Source: a virus. Taken from it: DNA of 56,014 nucleotides. The position numbers were made by a program, and so were the translations under genes. Location of the stretch: the IMG/VR virus record IMGVR_UViG_3300030102_005174, positions 1-56,014 of that record, one strand, 5' to 3'. This document shows positions 1 through 8,296 of this stretch, in pieces. The number at the start of each line of letters is the position of its first letter. The stretch's first letter is position 1. Under the pieces are notes generated by a model that did not search any database, was not told the DNA's origin, and saw nothing but the letters and a program-made list of their open reading frames with translations.

Positions 1-153
1 TTAGCTACTATTTTCAGAGCCGTGCAATTCTCTGCTGGGAGCAGTGGAACAATCTTATGTCGAACACCTACAATAACGAGAGTTGGGGTAAGTGAAGGCA
101 TATTACAAACTAACCTAGATATCCCTTTTCAAAGAGATGTCACTTATAGCTAA
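1..153 (+). CDS. Tail terminator-like protein, C-terminal part (split by window ends)
   Basis: Frame 1 is open from base 1 and stops with TAA at 151-153. No start lies inside the window. If the 7-base overlap between the two window ends is collapsed, this frame continues exactly from the ORF that starts at 55741, giving 139 residues. The C-terminal part reads as a short beta-rich domain with RVGVSEG and QTNLDIPF, the style of the DUF4128/tail-terminator family. In siphoviruses that protein caps the tail tube and joins tail to head. It sits just before the tail tube gene, the usual place. The family is inferred from pattern and position. Confidence 0.75.
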   Translation, partial: LATIFRAVQFSAGSSGTILCRTPTITRVGVSEGILQTNLDIPFQRDVTYS

Positions 154-164
154 TAGGAGCGAAT

Positions 165-1073
165 ATGGGCGATACAAACCAAACCTCGATTGCTGTTGTG
201 GCAGAGTCCACATTCGGTGTAACACCAACAAACGGCATGACATTTACAAGATTTACTGGCGAAAGTTTAGCTTTTAATATTGAAAATACGCAAAGCAATG
301 AAATAAGGGCTGACCGTAATGTTCAAGATATTATAAGAACAAACGCAAGCGTTGCTGGTGATTTAAATTTTGAATTAAGTTATGGAACTTATGATACATT
401 ATTAGAGGGTCTAATGATGTCAACTTACAGTTCTAACGTACTAAAAAATGGCAGTACATTAAAAAGTTTTAGCTTGGAAAAAAAGTTTGAACTTGGCAGT
501 ACAGATAAATTTCATTTATTTAAGGGCTGTAGAATAGGTTCTATGGGGCTTAATATAAGTGCTGGCGAAATAGTAACCGGCAACTTTACTGTTTTAGGTA
601 AAAATATGACAGTATCAACTTCGGCTGTTGACAGTTCAATAGATGCAACCACAACAGCGCAACCATTTAACGCAGTTAATAATGTTACTCAAATTTTAGA
701 AGGTGGCAGTGGCATTTCTGAAAGCGTTATGAGTTTGAGCCTTACAATAGATAACAATTTAAGGGCGCAAAACGAAATTGGTAATTTAGGCGCAACTGGT
801 ATAGGGCTTGGACAATTTAGTGTAACCGGTTCTATGTCGGCTTATTTTTCTAGTGGTACTTTATATGAAAAATTTGTTAACGGTACTGACAGCGCTTTGT
901 CAATTACGTTAAACGATGGTTCTAACAGTTACACTTTCTTATTACCTAAAATTGAATATACAACTGGCACTGTAACAGCCGGCTCAACTAACTCAGATGT
1001 AATGTCTGATTTGGAGTTTATTGCAAAGTATGATACATCAGAAGCGTGTACTTTGAAAATAACTAGAGCATAG
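165..1073 (+). CDS. Major tail tube protein (Phage_tube_2-like)
   Basis: 302 residues, ATG preceded by TAGGAG at spacing 6. The N-terminal stretch (about residues 8-75), with ESTFGVTP, RFTGESL, EIRADR and a later FELSYGTYD, is the signature of the Phage_tube_2 tail tube family seen in marine and alphaproteobacterial phages. In the virion this protein polymerises into the hollow tail tube through which DNA leaves. The rest is low in charge and rich in Ser/Thr/Gly, as expected of a beta-sandwich structural protein. It lies between tail terminator and tail chaperone genes, which is the standard order. Confidence 0.85.
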   Translation: MGDTNQTSIAVVAESTFGVTPTNGMTFTRFTGESLAFNIENTQSNEIRADRNVQDIIRTNASVAGDLNFELSYGTYDTLLEGLMMSTYSSNVLKNGSTLKSFSLEKKFELGSTDKFHLFKGCRIGSMGLNISAGEIVTGNFTVLGKNMTVSTSAVDSSIDATTTAQPFNAVNNVTQILEGGSGISESVMSLSLTIDNNLRAQNEIGNLGATGIGLGQFSVTGSMSAYFSSGTLYEKFVNGTDSALSITLNDGSNSYTFLLPKIEYTTGTVTAGSTNSDVMSDLEFIAKYDTSEACTLKITRA

Positions 1074-1078
1074 GTAAT

Positions 1079-1477
1079 ATGGATATAAATGATTTAAAAT
1101 ATAACCCAGACCTCGCTAATAATGGGGTTTGGGTTGAACATGATGAAACAACATCATTTTTAATTGCAAAATTAGGCAATAAAGGTTTTCAAACAGCTTT
1201 TAAAAAAAGATTACAACCATACAGAAGAGCATATGAAAATGGAACTCTTTCAGCAAAAAAAGAAGTTGAAATTATGGTTGAATGTATGGCTGACCACATT
1301 TTGCTTGGCTGGAAAGGATTACTTTTAAATGGAAAAGAAATTCAATATAGTCGTGAAAAATGTGTTGAAATATTAAGCATGGAAGGTGCTGAAGAGTTTA
1401 GAGATTTAATTACAAATTATTCAACAGATGTTGCAAATTACAAAACGGAGCAAAATGAACTTGATTTAAAAAACTAA
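1079..1477 (+). CDS. Tail assembly chaperone (short, G-like form)
   Basis: 132 residues, mostly helical and charged. It lies between tail tube and tape measure genes, where lambda gpG and its analogues are found. Such proteins coat the tape measure during tail assembly and are absent from the mature virion. A motif around residues 94-112 (ILSMEGAEEFRDLI) resembles the end of this family. The gene ends with codons AAA-AAC just before TAA. That is a slippery heptamer, and a second open frame (1474-1794) continues in the -1 frame. So this is the unshifted product of a likely frameshift pair. No sequence family is certain; position and frameshift make the role likely. Confidence 0.75.
   Translation: MDINDLKYNPDLANNGVWVEHDETTSFLIAKLGNKGFQTAFKKRLQPYRRAYENGTLSAKKEVEIMVECMADHILLGWKGLLLNGKEIQYSREKCVEILSMEGAEEFRDLITNYSTDVANYKTEQNELDLKN
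1468..1474 (+). promoter_or_regulatory. -1 ribosomal frameshift slippery heptamer
   Basis: The bases are A AAA AAC, read in the zero frame of the upstream chaperone gene, directly followed by its TAA stop at 1475-1477. A AAA AAC is a well-known -1 slippery sequence. The -1 frame is closed upstream by TGA at 1462-1464, open across the heptamer, and stays open to 1794. A stop codon right after the heptamer favours pausing. No strong stem was found by eye just downstream. Confidence 0.75.
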
Positions 1478-1794
1478 TAGCGTGGTTGCGTTGGCAATTA
1501 TCTTGGGGAGATAAATATGAAAAACTTGTGGCAACCGTAAAAGATGTGCATGAGAAGCCATTTGTAAAAGACGCAATCACGCTTACATATTTTCAACAAA
1601 TTTATGCAGAAGCATTTGTTGATTTAAACAATCATAGGCAAGTAGGAATGGCTGTTTCGCCTATACCGTTTAGTGATATAAAGGCATATGTAGAATTGCA
1701 TAAAGTAACAGATGTAGAGGATTTTATATTTATAATATCACAACTAGATATTGAATACATTAAAATTTCCAATGCATCAAATAAGGGTAAGTAA
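1474..1794 (+). CDS. Tail assembly chaperone -1 frame extension (T-like domain)
   Basis: This frame adds 106 residues to the 132-residue chaperone after a -1 slip, giving a fusion of about 238 residues, like lambda gpGT. Independent translation is unlikely. The first candidate start is TTG at 1486, and no SD sequence precedes it, in contrast to neighbouring genes. The segment has a tryptophan-rich start (WLRWQLSWGDKY) and a helical C-terminus, and its stop overlaps the tape measure ATG (TAATG). By analogy the T domain binds the tape measure protein or tail tube subunits. The fusion is an inference from frame geometry. Confidence 0.7.
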   Translation, partial: LIAWLRWQLSWGDKYEKLVATVKDVHEKPFVKDAITLTYFQQIYAEAFVDLNNHRQVGMAVSPIPFSDIKAYVELHKVTDVEDFIFIISQLDIEYIKISNASNKGK

Positions 1795-3809
1795 TGGCAG
1801 ACCTAGCAAGATTAAATATAGCAGTAAATACAAGAGGTGCTAGGCAACAACTTGGCGCTTTTCGTACTGCAATGGCTACGACAAGCAGAGCCGTTACAAA
1901 CCAAGTAAACAGAATACAAGGATCATTTAGAAGTGTAACTAGCGCTATATTCGGCTTACAAGGCGCTCTAGCCGGTGTTGGTTTAGCTTTAGGTGCTGGT
2001 GCAGTAGTGCAAACAAGTCTGCGCCTAGACCGTTTAAGAACGGCTTTAACGGCTGTTTCTGGTAGCAGTGTACAAACAAATAAAACATTACAAACATTAG
2101 AAGCTATGTCTGATAGGCTTGGCGTAAATTTTTTGGCAACTGCCGAAGGTTTTAAAAACTTTTCTATTGCATCTAGAACAGCCGGTATGGATGCAGATAC
2201 AACAAATAAAATATTTGAAGCTGTTGTAACTGCCGGTGGCGCAATGAAGTTAAGCACCGATGATATGAGTGGGTCTTTAAGGGCATTGCAACAAATGATT
2301 TCAAAAGGCAATGTTCAAGCTGAAGAATTAAGAGGGCAATTAGGTGAAAGACTTCCGGGCGCTTTTGCAATGTCAGCAGAAGCGTTGGGTGTTACAACAA
2401 AACAATTAAATAAAATGCTTGATAATGGCGAAGTTTTAGCAAGTGATTTGTTGCCAAAACTTGGTAATTTGTTAATGGAAAAATTTAAAGAACCAGCAGA
2501 AGTAGCGTCAAAAAGTGCAACTGCTGAATTTAACAGATTTTTTAATGCTATAGATAAAGTAAAAATTGCGATAGGTGAAGCTGGGTTAATTGGTGTTTTA
2601 GTTAACTTAACTGATGGAATTACAAAATTTATAAAATCTGGTGGTTTTATGAATTTTTTTGGCGATTTCTTAATTGGTGGGGCTATGGCATTAGATAGGT
2701 TAGTGTCCTTAACTGATGAATTTAAATTTTTCTTTAACATGGTTGTTACCGGTGTAAATAAGTTAAATGAATTTGCTGGTGGTACAATAGGTCAATTAGG
2801 GCTTATGGGTTTTATATTATTTGGCAAAAAAGGTTTAAGGGGTGGAATTTATATTGCAATAGCAACTGGTATAATTGATTTATTATTAAAAGAATTAACA
2901 GGAGTTGTCGAATTTATTGATCCACTTAATAAAACCGGTCTTGCTGACAAATTTAGAAATGCAAATGTTTCCGGATTTGCAAAAGAAAAAATAGACGAAC
3001 TCAGTGATGCCGTTTTAAGAAAGGCTGGTATATTTCCAGAAGATTTACGAGACAGGCTTGGCATGATGGAAGATATTACACCAAGAAACCAAGCTATTAT
3101 TAAAGGTGGTGCAAACAGTTTTGAATTTAGAATGAGAAGATTTATTAATAGTTTAGAAAAAGCAGATAAAGAACTTAAAGAGAATTTTGGTAGTTTTTTT
3201 ACTACTGGTAAAATAGAAAGCACAGCAGAAGAACTAACACCATTTGGAAAATTTTTTAGTGGTGTAAGTAAAGGATTTGAAAATTTAGGTAAAAGTGTTG
3301 TTGATTTTGCAAAAATTGGTGAAGATGCAGTTAAGCGTTCTTTTGGCGCTATGGATAATGCAATAGAACAACTTGTTAAAAATGGTAAAATAAATATGAA
3401 AGCCTTTGCGCAAGATATGCTCATTTATTTTGCACAAATAAGCGCAAGAATGGCTGTTGTTTCTGCTTTTAACGCATTTAAGCCTAGTATGCTTAATTTT
3501 TTTGGCTTACCACCATCGGCTGGTGGCATTCAAGGTGAAAAATATGGTGGGGCAGTTAGTAGAGGTACGCCATATTTAGTTGGTGAAGCTGGGGCAGAAA
3601 TATTTGTGCCAAATCAATCTGGAAGAATTGTACCAAATGCCGGTGGTTCAACTATTGTAAATAATTATGATTTTAGAGGTGCAGATAGAAGTGCTGTAGC
3701 CCAGTTAGAAATGATGGCAGAAAATATTAAACAAGAAACATTTAAAATGGTTTTTGGTAGTATAGAACAAGGTGGTAGGTTTGCAAAAGCTACTGGGAGA
3801 AGGGCATGA
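1794..3809 (+). CDS. Tail tape measure protein
   Basis: 671 residues. Residues about 70-225 match the N-terminal tape-measure domain: LDRLRTAL, a helical stretch, GAMKLSTDDMSGSLRALQQ, then AEELRGQLGERLPGA and SDLLPKLG. The middle holds hydrophobic segments (about residues 320-370) that could enter a membrane during ejection. Near the C-terminus GEAGAEIFVPNQSG is a tape-measure tail motif. At roughly 1.5 angstrom per residue the length predicts a tail near 100 nm. It overlaps the chaperone extension by one base and the next gene by four, so the tail genes are translationally coupled. Confidence 0.92.
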   Translation: MADLARLNIAVNTRGARQQLGAFRTAMATTSRAVTNQVNRIQGSFRSVTSAIFGLQGALAGVGLALGAGAVVQTSLRLDRLRTALTAVSGSSVQTNKTLQTLEAMSDRLGVNFLATAEGFKNFSIASRTAGMDADTTNKIFEAVVTAGGAMKLSTDDMSGSLRALQQMISKGNVQAEELRGQLGERLPGAFAMSAEALGVTTKQLNKMLDNGEVLASDLLPKLGNLLMEKFKEPAEVASKSATAEFNRFFNAIDKVKIAIGEAGLIGVLVNLTDGITKFIKSGGFMNFFGDFLIGGAMALDRLVSLTDEFKFFFNMVVTGVNKLNEFAGGTIGQLGLMGFILFGKKGLRGGIYIAIATGIIDLLLKELTGVVEFIDPLNKTGLADKFRNANVSGFAKEKIDELSDAVLRKAGIFPEDLRDRLGMMEDITPRNQAIIKGGANSFEFRMRRFINSLEKADKELKENFGSFFTTGKIESTAEELTPFGKFFSGVSKGFENLGKSVVDFAKIGEDAVKRSFGAMDNAIEQLVKNGKINMKAFAQDMLIYFAQISARMAVVSAFNAFKPSMLNFFGLPPSAGGIQGEKYGGAVSRGTPYLVGEAGAEIFVPNQSGRIVPNAGGSTIVNNYDFRGADRSAVAQLEMMAENIKQETFKMVFGSIEQGGRFAKATGRRA

Positions 3810-4459
3810 CAACAAAAGATTTTCCAGCAAATTTAGTTCCAAGTAGCATACAATTTGGTTTACAAAGTAATACACAAGTTTTTAAAAGCCCATTATCTTC
3901 CAGTACACAAACTTTAAGAATGCCGTCTGCATCGTGGTATGGCAAAGCCAGTTTTACAGATTTAATTGAAAGTGATTGGCGAACACTTGCAAGTTTTATT
4001 ACAAGCCTAGAGGGTATGCACGGAAGATTTTATTTTGGTGATTTTGGTGGTGTTGAGCCTAGAGGTGCAATGTCAGCAAGTTCCAATACGTTGCGAATTA
4101 ATGGCGCATCACAAACTGGCGCAACAATAGCCGTAGATGGTTTTCCAGCAAGCACAAGTAATGTTTTTAGGGCTGGTGATTATATTGCTTACGACACAAC
4201 GGCTGGGCGTGAATTAAAAATGATAACGGCTGACGCAACAAGCAACAGCAGTGGGGAAGCAACATTAAGTATTGCGCCCAACATTAGAACAAGCCCAGCA
4301 GATAATGCTGTTGTATCTTATAGAACAACAAGCGCTAATGGTTTAGGCAATACAGATTTAACTTGCATTGTAAGGTTAGAAGAAGACCAAAGTGCATGGA
4401 ATGTTGCACCACCGTTAATAGGTACAATTTCATTTACATTTATTGAGGCTTTTGCATGA
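3806..4459 (+). CDS. Putative distal tail (Dit-like) protein
   Basis: 217 residues, ATGA overlap with the tape measure stop. It is the first gene after the tape measure, where siphoviruses place the distal tail protein that forms the ring at the tube end. Residues about 55-85 (SDWRTLASFITSLEGMHGRF then FYFGDF) resemble a conserved segment of minor tail proteins from GTA-like and lambdoid tails, where a bounded region describes a short inserted value range. The rest is beta-rich. The assignment rests mainly on gene order. Confidence 0.55.
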   Translation: MTTKDFPANLVPSSIQFGLQSNTQVFKSPLSSSTQTLRMPSASWYGKASFTDLIESDWRTLASFITSLEGMHGRFYFGDFGGVEPRGAMSASSNTLRINGASQTGATIAVDGFPASTSNVFRAGDYIAYDTTAGRELKMITADATSNSSGEATLSIAPNIRTSPADNAVVSYRTTSANGLGNTDLTCIVRLEEDQSAWNVAPPLIGTISFTFIEAFA

Positions 4460-5022
4460 CAAGAACTATTAATACTAATACTTTAGCAAAGGTTGATGAT
4501 GAACAAGTAACCATGATAAATATGGTTCAATGTAATTTTGCAAGTGGAACTTTTTATGCAAATTCTACAGCACAAAGCATTGTTTATGATAGCAATACCT
4601 ATTTAGGCGTTGGTAAAATTGGTGCAATATCAGAGGTTGAAGAAAATACAGATGTAAGCGCACATCAAATTAATTTAACGCTTACCGGTTTAGATACAAC
4701 ATTAATGAGTGAAAGTTTAAACCAAAACTATAGAAACAGAAGTGCTATTATTATGGTTGCTTTTTTAGATAGCAGTGATGCTATTGTTGGCGAGCCAGTA
4801 ACAATATTCAGTGGTATTATGGATAGTGTACAAGTAACGGTTGGGGAAACTTGTACAATTAGCTTAAAAGTAATTAGCCGTTTACAAGATTGGGAAAGAA
4901 CACGCTTTGGGCGTTATACAAATGAAGAACAACAAGAATTATTTGCTGGGGATAAAGGTTTTGAATTTTTAAACCAAACAATAGAAAAAACTATTTATTG
5001 GGGAAGGACACCACCAGAGTAA
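4456..5022 (+). CDS. Minor tail protein, DUF2163-like hub protein
   Basis: 188 residues with a four-base overlap to the gene before. Features include YDSNTYLGVGKIGAISEVEE, a central beta-rich part with VTIFSGIMDSV, and a C-terminal DWERTRFGRYTNEEQQ followed by FEFLNQTIEKTIYWG. The last block is typical of a tail hub protein family, near DUF2163, that precedes the NlpC/P60-like gene in GTA-like tail tips. It probably forms part of the hub that closes the tail tube. No enzyme motif is seen. Confidence 0.6.
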   Translation: MTRTINTNTLAKVDDEQVTMINMVQCNFASGTFYANSTAQSIVYDSNTYLGVGKIGAISEVEENTDVSAHQINLTLTGLDTTLMSESLNQNYRNRSAIIMVAFLDSSDAIVGEPVTIFSGIMDSVQVTVGETCTISLKVISRLQDWERTRFGRYTNEEQQELFAGDKGFEFLNQTIEKTIYWGRTPPE

Positions 5023-5462
5023 TGCAAAGGTTAGAAGGCTGGGAAGATAATTTAAAAAAATATATTGAACAGCATGAAAATAGAAATTTTAAATTTGGCG
5101 CAAATGATTGCGTTGCTTTTGTTATTGGTGCTTATTTAGTAATTACTGGTATTGATTTACAAAAAAAATTAAAAGAAGAAAATTTTTTATTAGATCATAA
5201 AGATAAAAAAGGCGCTTACAAAAAAGTAACAGAATATGCTGATGGTACTGTTTTTGGCAGTGCTGGTAAACTAGCAAAAAAAATGAAAATTAAAAAAATA
5301 CATGGCGCTTTCGCAAAGCACGGTGATATTGTTGGTAAATACAATAGCAAAAAAGAAGAAATGTTGGGTGTAATGTCAGACGACGGAACTGCTACTTATT
5401 TGCACAAAGATGGTATAGTGCATTTAGATAGAACCGAAATAAAGGTGGCTTGGGAAGTGTAA
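5022..5462 (+). CDS. NlpC/P60-like (DUF6950-type) tail-tip peptidase
   Basis: 146 residues from ATG 5022, which overlaps the previous TAA by one base. An upstream in-frame TTG at 4998 is possible but less likely. Residues 20-45 carry FKFGANDCVAFVIG, matching the catalytic Cys region of NlpC/P60-like phage proteins (DUF6950). A later segment, GVMSDDGTATYLHKDGIVHL, could supply the histidine. In GTA-like tail tips this gene lies between the hub and the gpJ-like protein and is thought to cut peptidoglycan on entry. The sequence is lysine-rich, and catalytic competence is not proven. Confidence 0.6.
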   Translation: MQRLEGWEDNLKKYIEQHENRNFKFGANDCVAFVIGAYLVITGIDLQKKLKEENFLLDHKDKKGAYKKVTEYADGTVFGSAGKLAKKMKIKKIHGAFAKHGDIVGKYNSKKEEMLGVMSDDGTATYLHKDGIVHLDRTEIKVAWEV

Positions 5463-7958
5463 ATGGAACAAATTGGATTAGCAGTAGCATCAGCATTAAA
5501 CATTACAAGCGCCACCGGTATAGCTTTTGTACAAGCCGGTGTTTACGTTGTTGGCACAGCCATTAGTGTTCACTCTGCAAGGCAGATGGCAAAAAGGCAA
5601 ATGAAAGGAATAAATGATTTAGTTGCTGAACAAGGTTTAGAAACTAAAATGCAGTTTCGTTCAGATATGCCACGAAGGTTAATTTATGGAAAAACAAAAG
5701 TAAGTGGCGTTGTTGCTTTTGCCGGTGTTAGTGGAACTGGAAACAAATATTTACATCTTGTGGTTGCATTAGGGCAAGGTGAGCTAAATTCTATTACAAA
5801 TGTTTTTATTGATGAAACTGATTTAAGTTTAACACAAGATGGCTCTGATAGCAGTAGCCATGCAAGATTTGTTGCCGGCAGTGGCAATAAATATGAAAAT
5901 TTAGTAAGGGTTAAAAAACATTTAGGCAGTGATAGCCAAAGTGCAGATGCCGATTTGGTAAGTGAAGTCTCTGAATGGACAACAAGCCACAGATTAAGGG
6001 GCGTAGGTTATATTTATATTAGGTTAGAATATGACCAAGATAAATTGCCACAAATACCAAATATAAGTTGCATTGTAGAGGGCAGAAAGGTTTACGACCC
6101 AAGATTAGATAGCACAAATGGTGGTAGTGGTTCGCACAGATTTGCAACAAGTTCTACTTGGGCTTACTCAAGAAACCCATCTTTGTGTATAAGAGATTTT
6201 TTAATAAATACTTATGGTTTAGGTGCATTAAACAGTGAAATGAATGACACAAGGTTTGCTGAAATGGCAAACAGTTGTGATGCAAATGTAACTATAAACA
6301 GCAGTGGTGATACACAAAAACGATATACTATGGATGGTATGATACCGTTAGATCAATCACCGGTAAGTATAATGGAGTCTATGCTTGTTTGTTGTGCTGG
6401 TAGCATTGCCTATACGCAAGGTAAATATGAGTTACAAGTTGGAGTTGCTATTGCTAATTCACGATCCCATACATTAAATGAAACACATTTAAGGGATAAT
6501 GTTACAATACAAACTGATGGTGGTAAAAGTAACCGTATAAACGCTGTAAGGGGTACATTTTTAGATGAAGATAATTTTTATCTTTCAACAGATTTTTCAC
6601 CATACAGAGATAGCACATATGAAAGTGAAGATGGCGAAGCGCTTTATGGGGATGTAAATTTTCAATTTGTAAAAAATAATATTAGAGCGCAAAGGCTTGC
6701 AAAAATTATGGTTGAAAGAAATAGGCAAAGTTTAAGCCTAACATTGCCATGTAATTTGAATGCTTTCCCAGTTTCTGTAAATGATAAAGTTACGTTAAGT
6801 TTAGACCGAGATGGTGCTTTTAGTAACGAAACCATATTTAATGGTAAAGAATTTATGGTTACTGGCTGGAAAATGACACCAAATGGTGGCGTTGATTTAG
6901 AATTAGTTGAGTATGCAGATGCCATTTATAGTTGGAATTTTGGCAACAGCTTTGGTATTGATATTGCGCCAAATACAAGTTTACCAGACCCAGCAACGGT
7001 ACAACCACCCACAAATGTAACAGTTACAGAAACACCGGATATAAATGATGACGGAACTTTGCTGGTAAGTGCCAAAACTACATTTACAAGCGCAACCGAT
7101 GCTTTTGTTGGTAATTATGAAGTTGAATTACAAGTGCAGTTAAGTGGTTCGTTTTTAACTGCATATACAGCCGTAGTGGGCAGTAATGTTACAAGGGTTG
7201 ATTACAGTGGGCTAATAGTGGGCAGAACTTACAGGGCAAGGGTGCGTTCTGTAAGCGTGTTAGGTAGAAGAAGTGCATATGCAACCAGTTCAAATGTAAC
7301 GCTTGCTGGCGATGTAACAGCGCCTAGCGCCTATACAGCACTTACGGCTAGTGGAATAGGTGAAGCAGTTGAATTAACCTTTACAAACCCCACAGAAAGC
7401 GATTTTAGGGGTGCTGAATTTGTAATGCAAACTGGCACTGGTAATCCAAACAGTGGTTCACCAACAATTAATTTTAGTGTAGCTGGTTCTGCCGGTAAAG
7501 TTATGAAAATAACAAGAAATAATTTAACAGCCGGCACACAGCAAAGATTTTGGATAAGGTCAACAGATTTTTCTGGTAATAATAGTGCATTTTTTCCAAA
7601 CAATGCTGATGGTATTACTGCAACACCACAAGCCGGTGGCGTTGATGTACAAAACTCAAGTGGCACAAGCATTGTTTCCGGTGGCGTAGCGCAATTAGGC
7701 GCATTTGGTACTGTAGACCAAATAACAAGTGGTAATAGTAATACTTTAATTGGTAATGATGCAATAGTAACAGCACATTTATCGGCAGATTGTGTAACTG
7801 CTGATGAAATAGATGTGGGTACGTTAGATGCAATCAGTGCAACTATTGGCACATTGCAAAGCGCTTCATCTGGTGCAAGGTTAGTTATACAAACTGATAA
7901 AATAAAAGTATTTGATAGTAATGGTAATGAAAGAGTAAGAATTGGTAATTTAAGCTAA
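5463..7958 (+). CDS. Tail tip / host-specificity protein (gpJ-like)
   Basis: 831 residues. The N-terminal third contains a hydrophobic stretch, then RRLIYGKTKVSGVVAFAG, and ELNSITNVFIDE, both typical of gpJ-like central tail fibre proteins. The middle part (about 240-500) is the phage-tail_3-like region. Residues about 510-620 and 620-720 look like two fibronectin type III domains. The C-terminus ends with QTDKIKVFDSNGNERVRIGNL, a standard ending in this family. It should sit at the tail tip and take part in host recognition or channel opening. Length is in the usual range of 700-1200 residues. Confidence 0.85.
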   Translation: MEQIGLAVASALNITSATGIAFVQAGVYVVGTAISVHSARQMAKRQMKGINDLVAEQGLETKMQFRSDMPRRLIYGKTKVSGVVAFAGVSGTGNKYLHLVVALGQGELNSITNVFIDETDLSLTQDGSDSSSHARFVAGSGNKYENLVRVKKHLGSDSQSADADLVSEVSEWTTSHRLRGVGYIYIRLEYDQDKLPQIPNISCIVEGRKVYDPRLDSTNGGSGSHRFATSSTWAYSRNPSLCIRDFLINTYGLGALNSEMNDTRFAEMANSCDANVTINSSGDTQKRYTMDGMIPLDQSPVSIMESMLVCCAGSIAYTQGKYELQVGVAIANSRSHTLNETHLRDNVTIQTDGGKSNRINAVRGTFLDEDNFYLSTDFSPYRDSTYESEDGEALYGDVNFQFVKNNIRAQRLAKIMVERNRQSLSLTLPCNLNAFPVSVNDKVTLSLDRDGAFSNETIFNGKEFMVTGWKMTPNGGVDLELVEYADAIYSWNFGNSFGIDIAPNTSLPDPATVQPPTNVTVTETPDINDDGTLLVSAKTTFTSATDAFVGNYEVELQVQLSGSFLTAYTAVVGSNVTRVDYSGLIVGRTYRARVRSVSVLGRRSAYATSSNVTLAGDVTAPSAYTALTASGIGEAVELTFTNPTESDFRGAEFVMQTGTGNPNSGSPTINFSVAGSAGKVMKITRNNLTAGTQQRFWIRSTDFSGNNSAFFPNNADGITATPQAGGVDVQNSSGTSIVSGGVAQLGAFGTVDQITSGNSNTLIGNDAIVTAHLSADCVTADEIDVGTLDAISATIGTLQSASSGARLVIQTDKIKVFDSNGNERVRIGNLS

Positions 7959-8296
7959 TGGCTTATGGATTAGATATTAAAAATACAAGTGGTTCTAGTA
8001 TTTATTCTGTTACTTCACAAACTTGGTCGCAAGTTGAATATTTTACAAAAGCAGAAGGCGATACCTCTACAACAACAAAAAACTATAGTTATTTGCCAAG
8101 TGGTGTAACTTTAAGAGTGGCAATTTTATTTACAGATACAACATTACCAGATGATGAACAGCCATTAATACCTACAATAAATATAAGTGGCACAACAGTA
8201 ACCGTAACCGGCACAGATACATCAACATCAAATTCTGTAAGTGGTACAATTACACAAAAATCTCAAGCGTGTTTAATTTTGGTGTTGGCTAAATGA
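7958..8296 (+). CDS. Small tail-tip accessory protein with YG-KN module
   Basis: 112 residues, ATG overlapping the stop of the tail-tip gene. It begins with AYGLDIKNTSGSSIYS, a short module also found at the start of the next gene and repeated inside it. The rest is Thr/Ser-rich and probably beta-structured, with SGTTVTVTGTDTSTS. Such modules are common at the N-termini of phage fibre proteins. It probably decorates or extends the tail tip. No catalytic motif. Confidence 0.5.
   Translation: MAYGLDIKNTSGSSIYSVTSQTWSQVEYFTKAEGDTSTTTKNYSYLPSGVTLRVAILFTDTTLPDDEQPLIPTINISGTTVTVTGTDTSTSNSVSGTITQKSQACLILVLAK

Noticed and set aside
1760-3424. Several minus-strand ORFs of 141-191 codons opposite the tape measure gene
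   Set aside because: They mirror the strong plus-strand tape measure gene and show no family motifs or SD.
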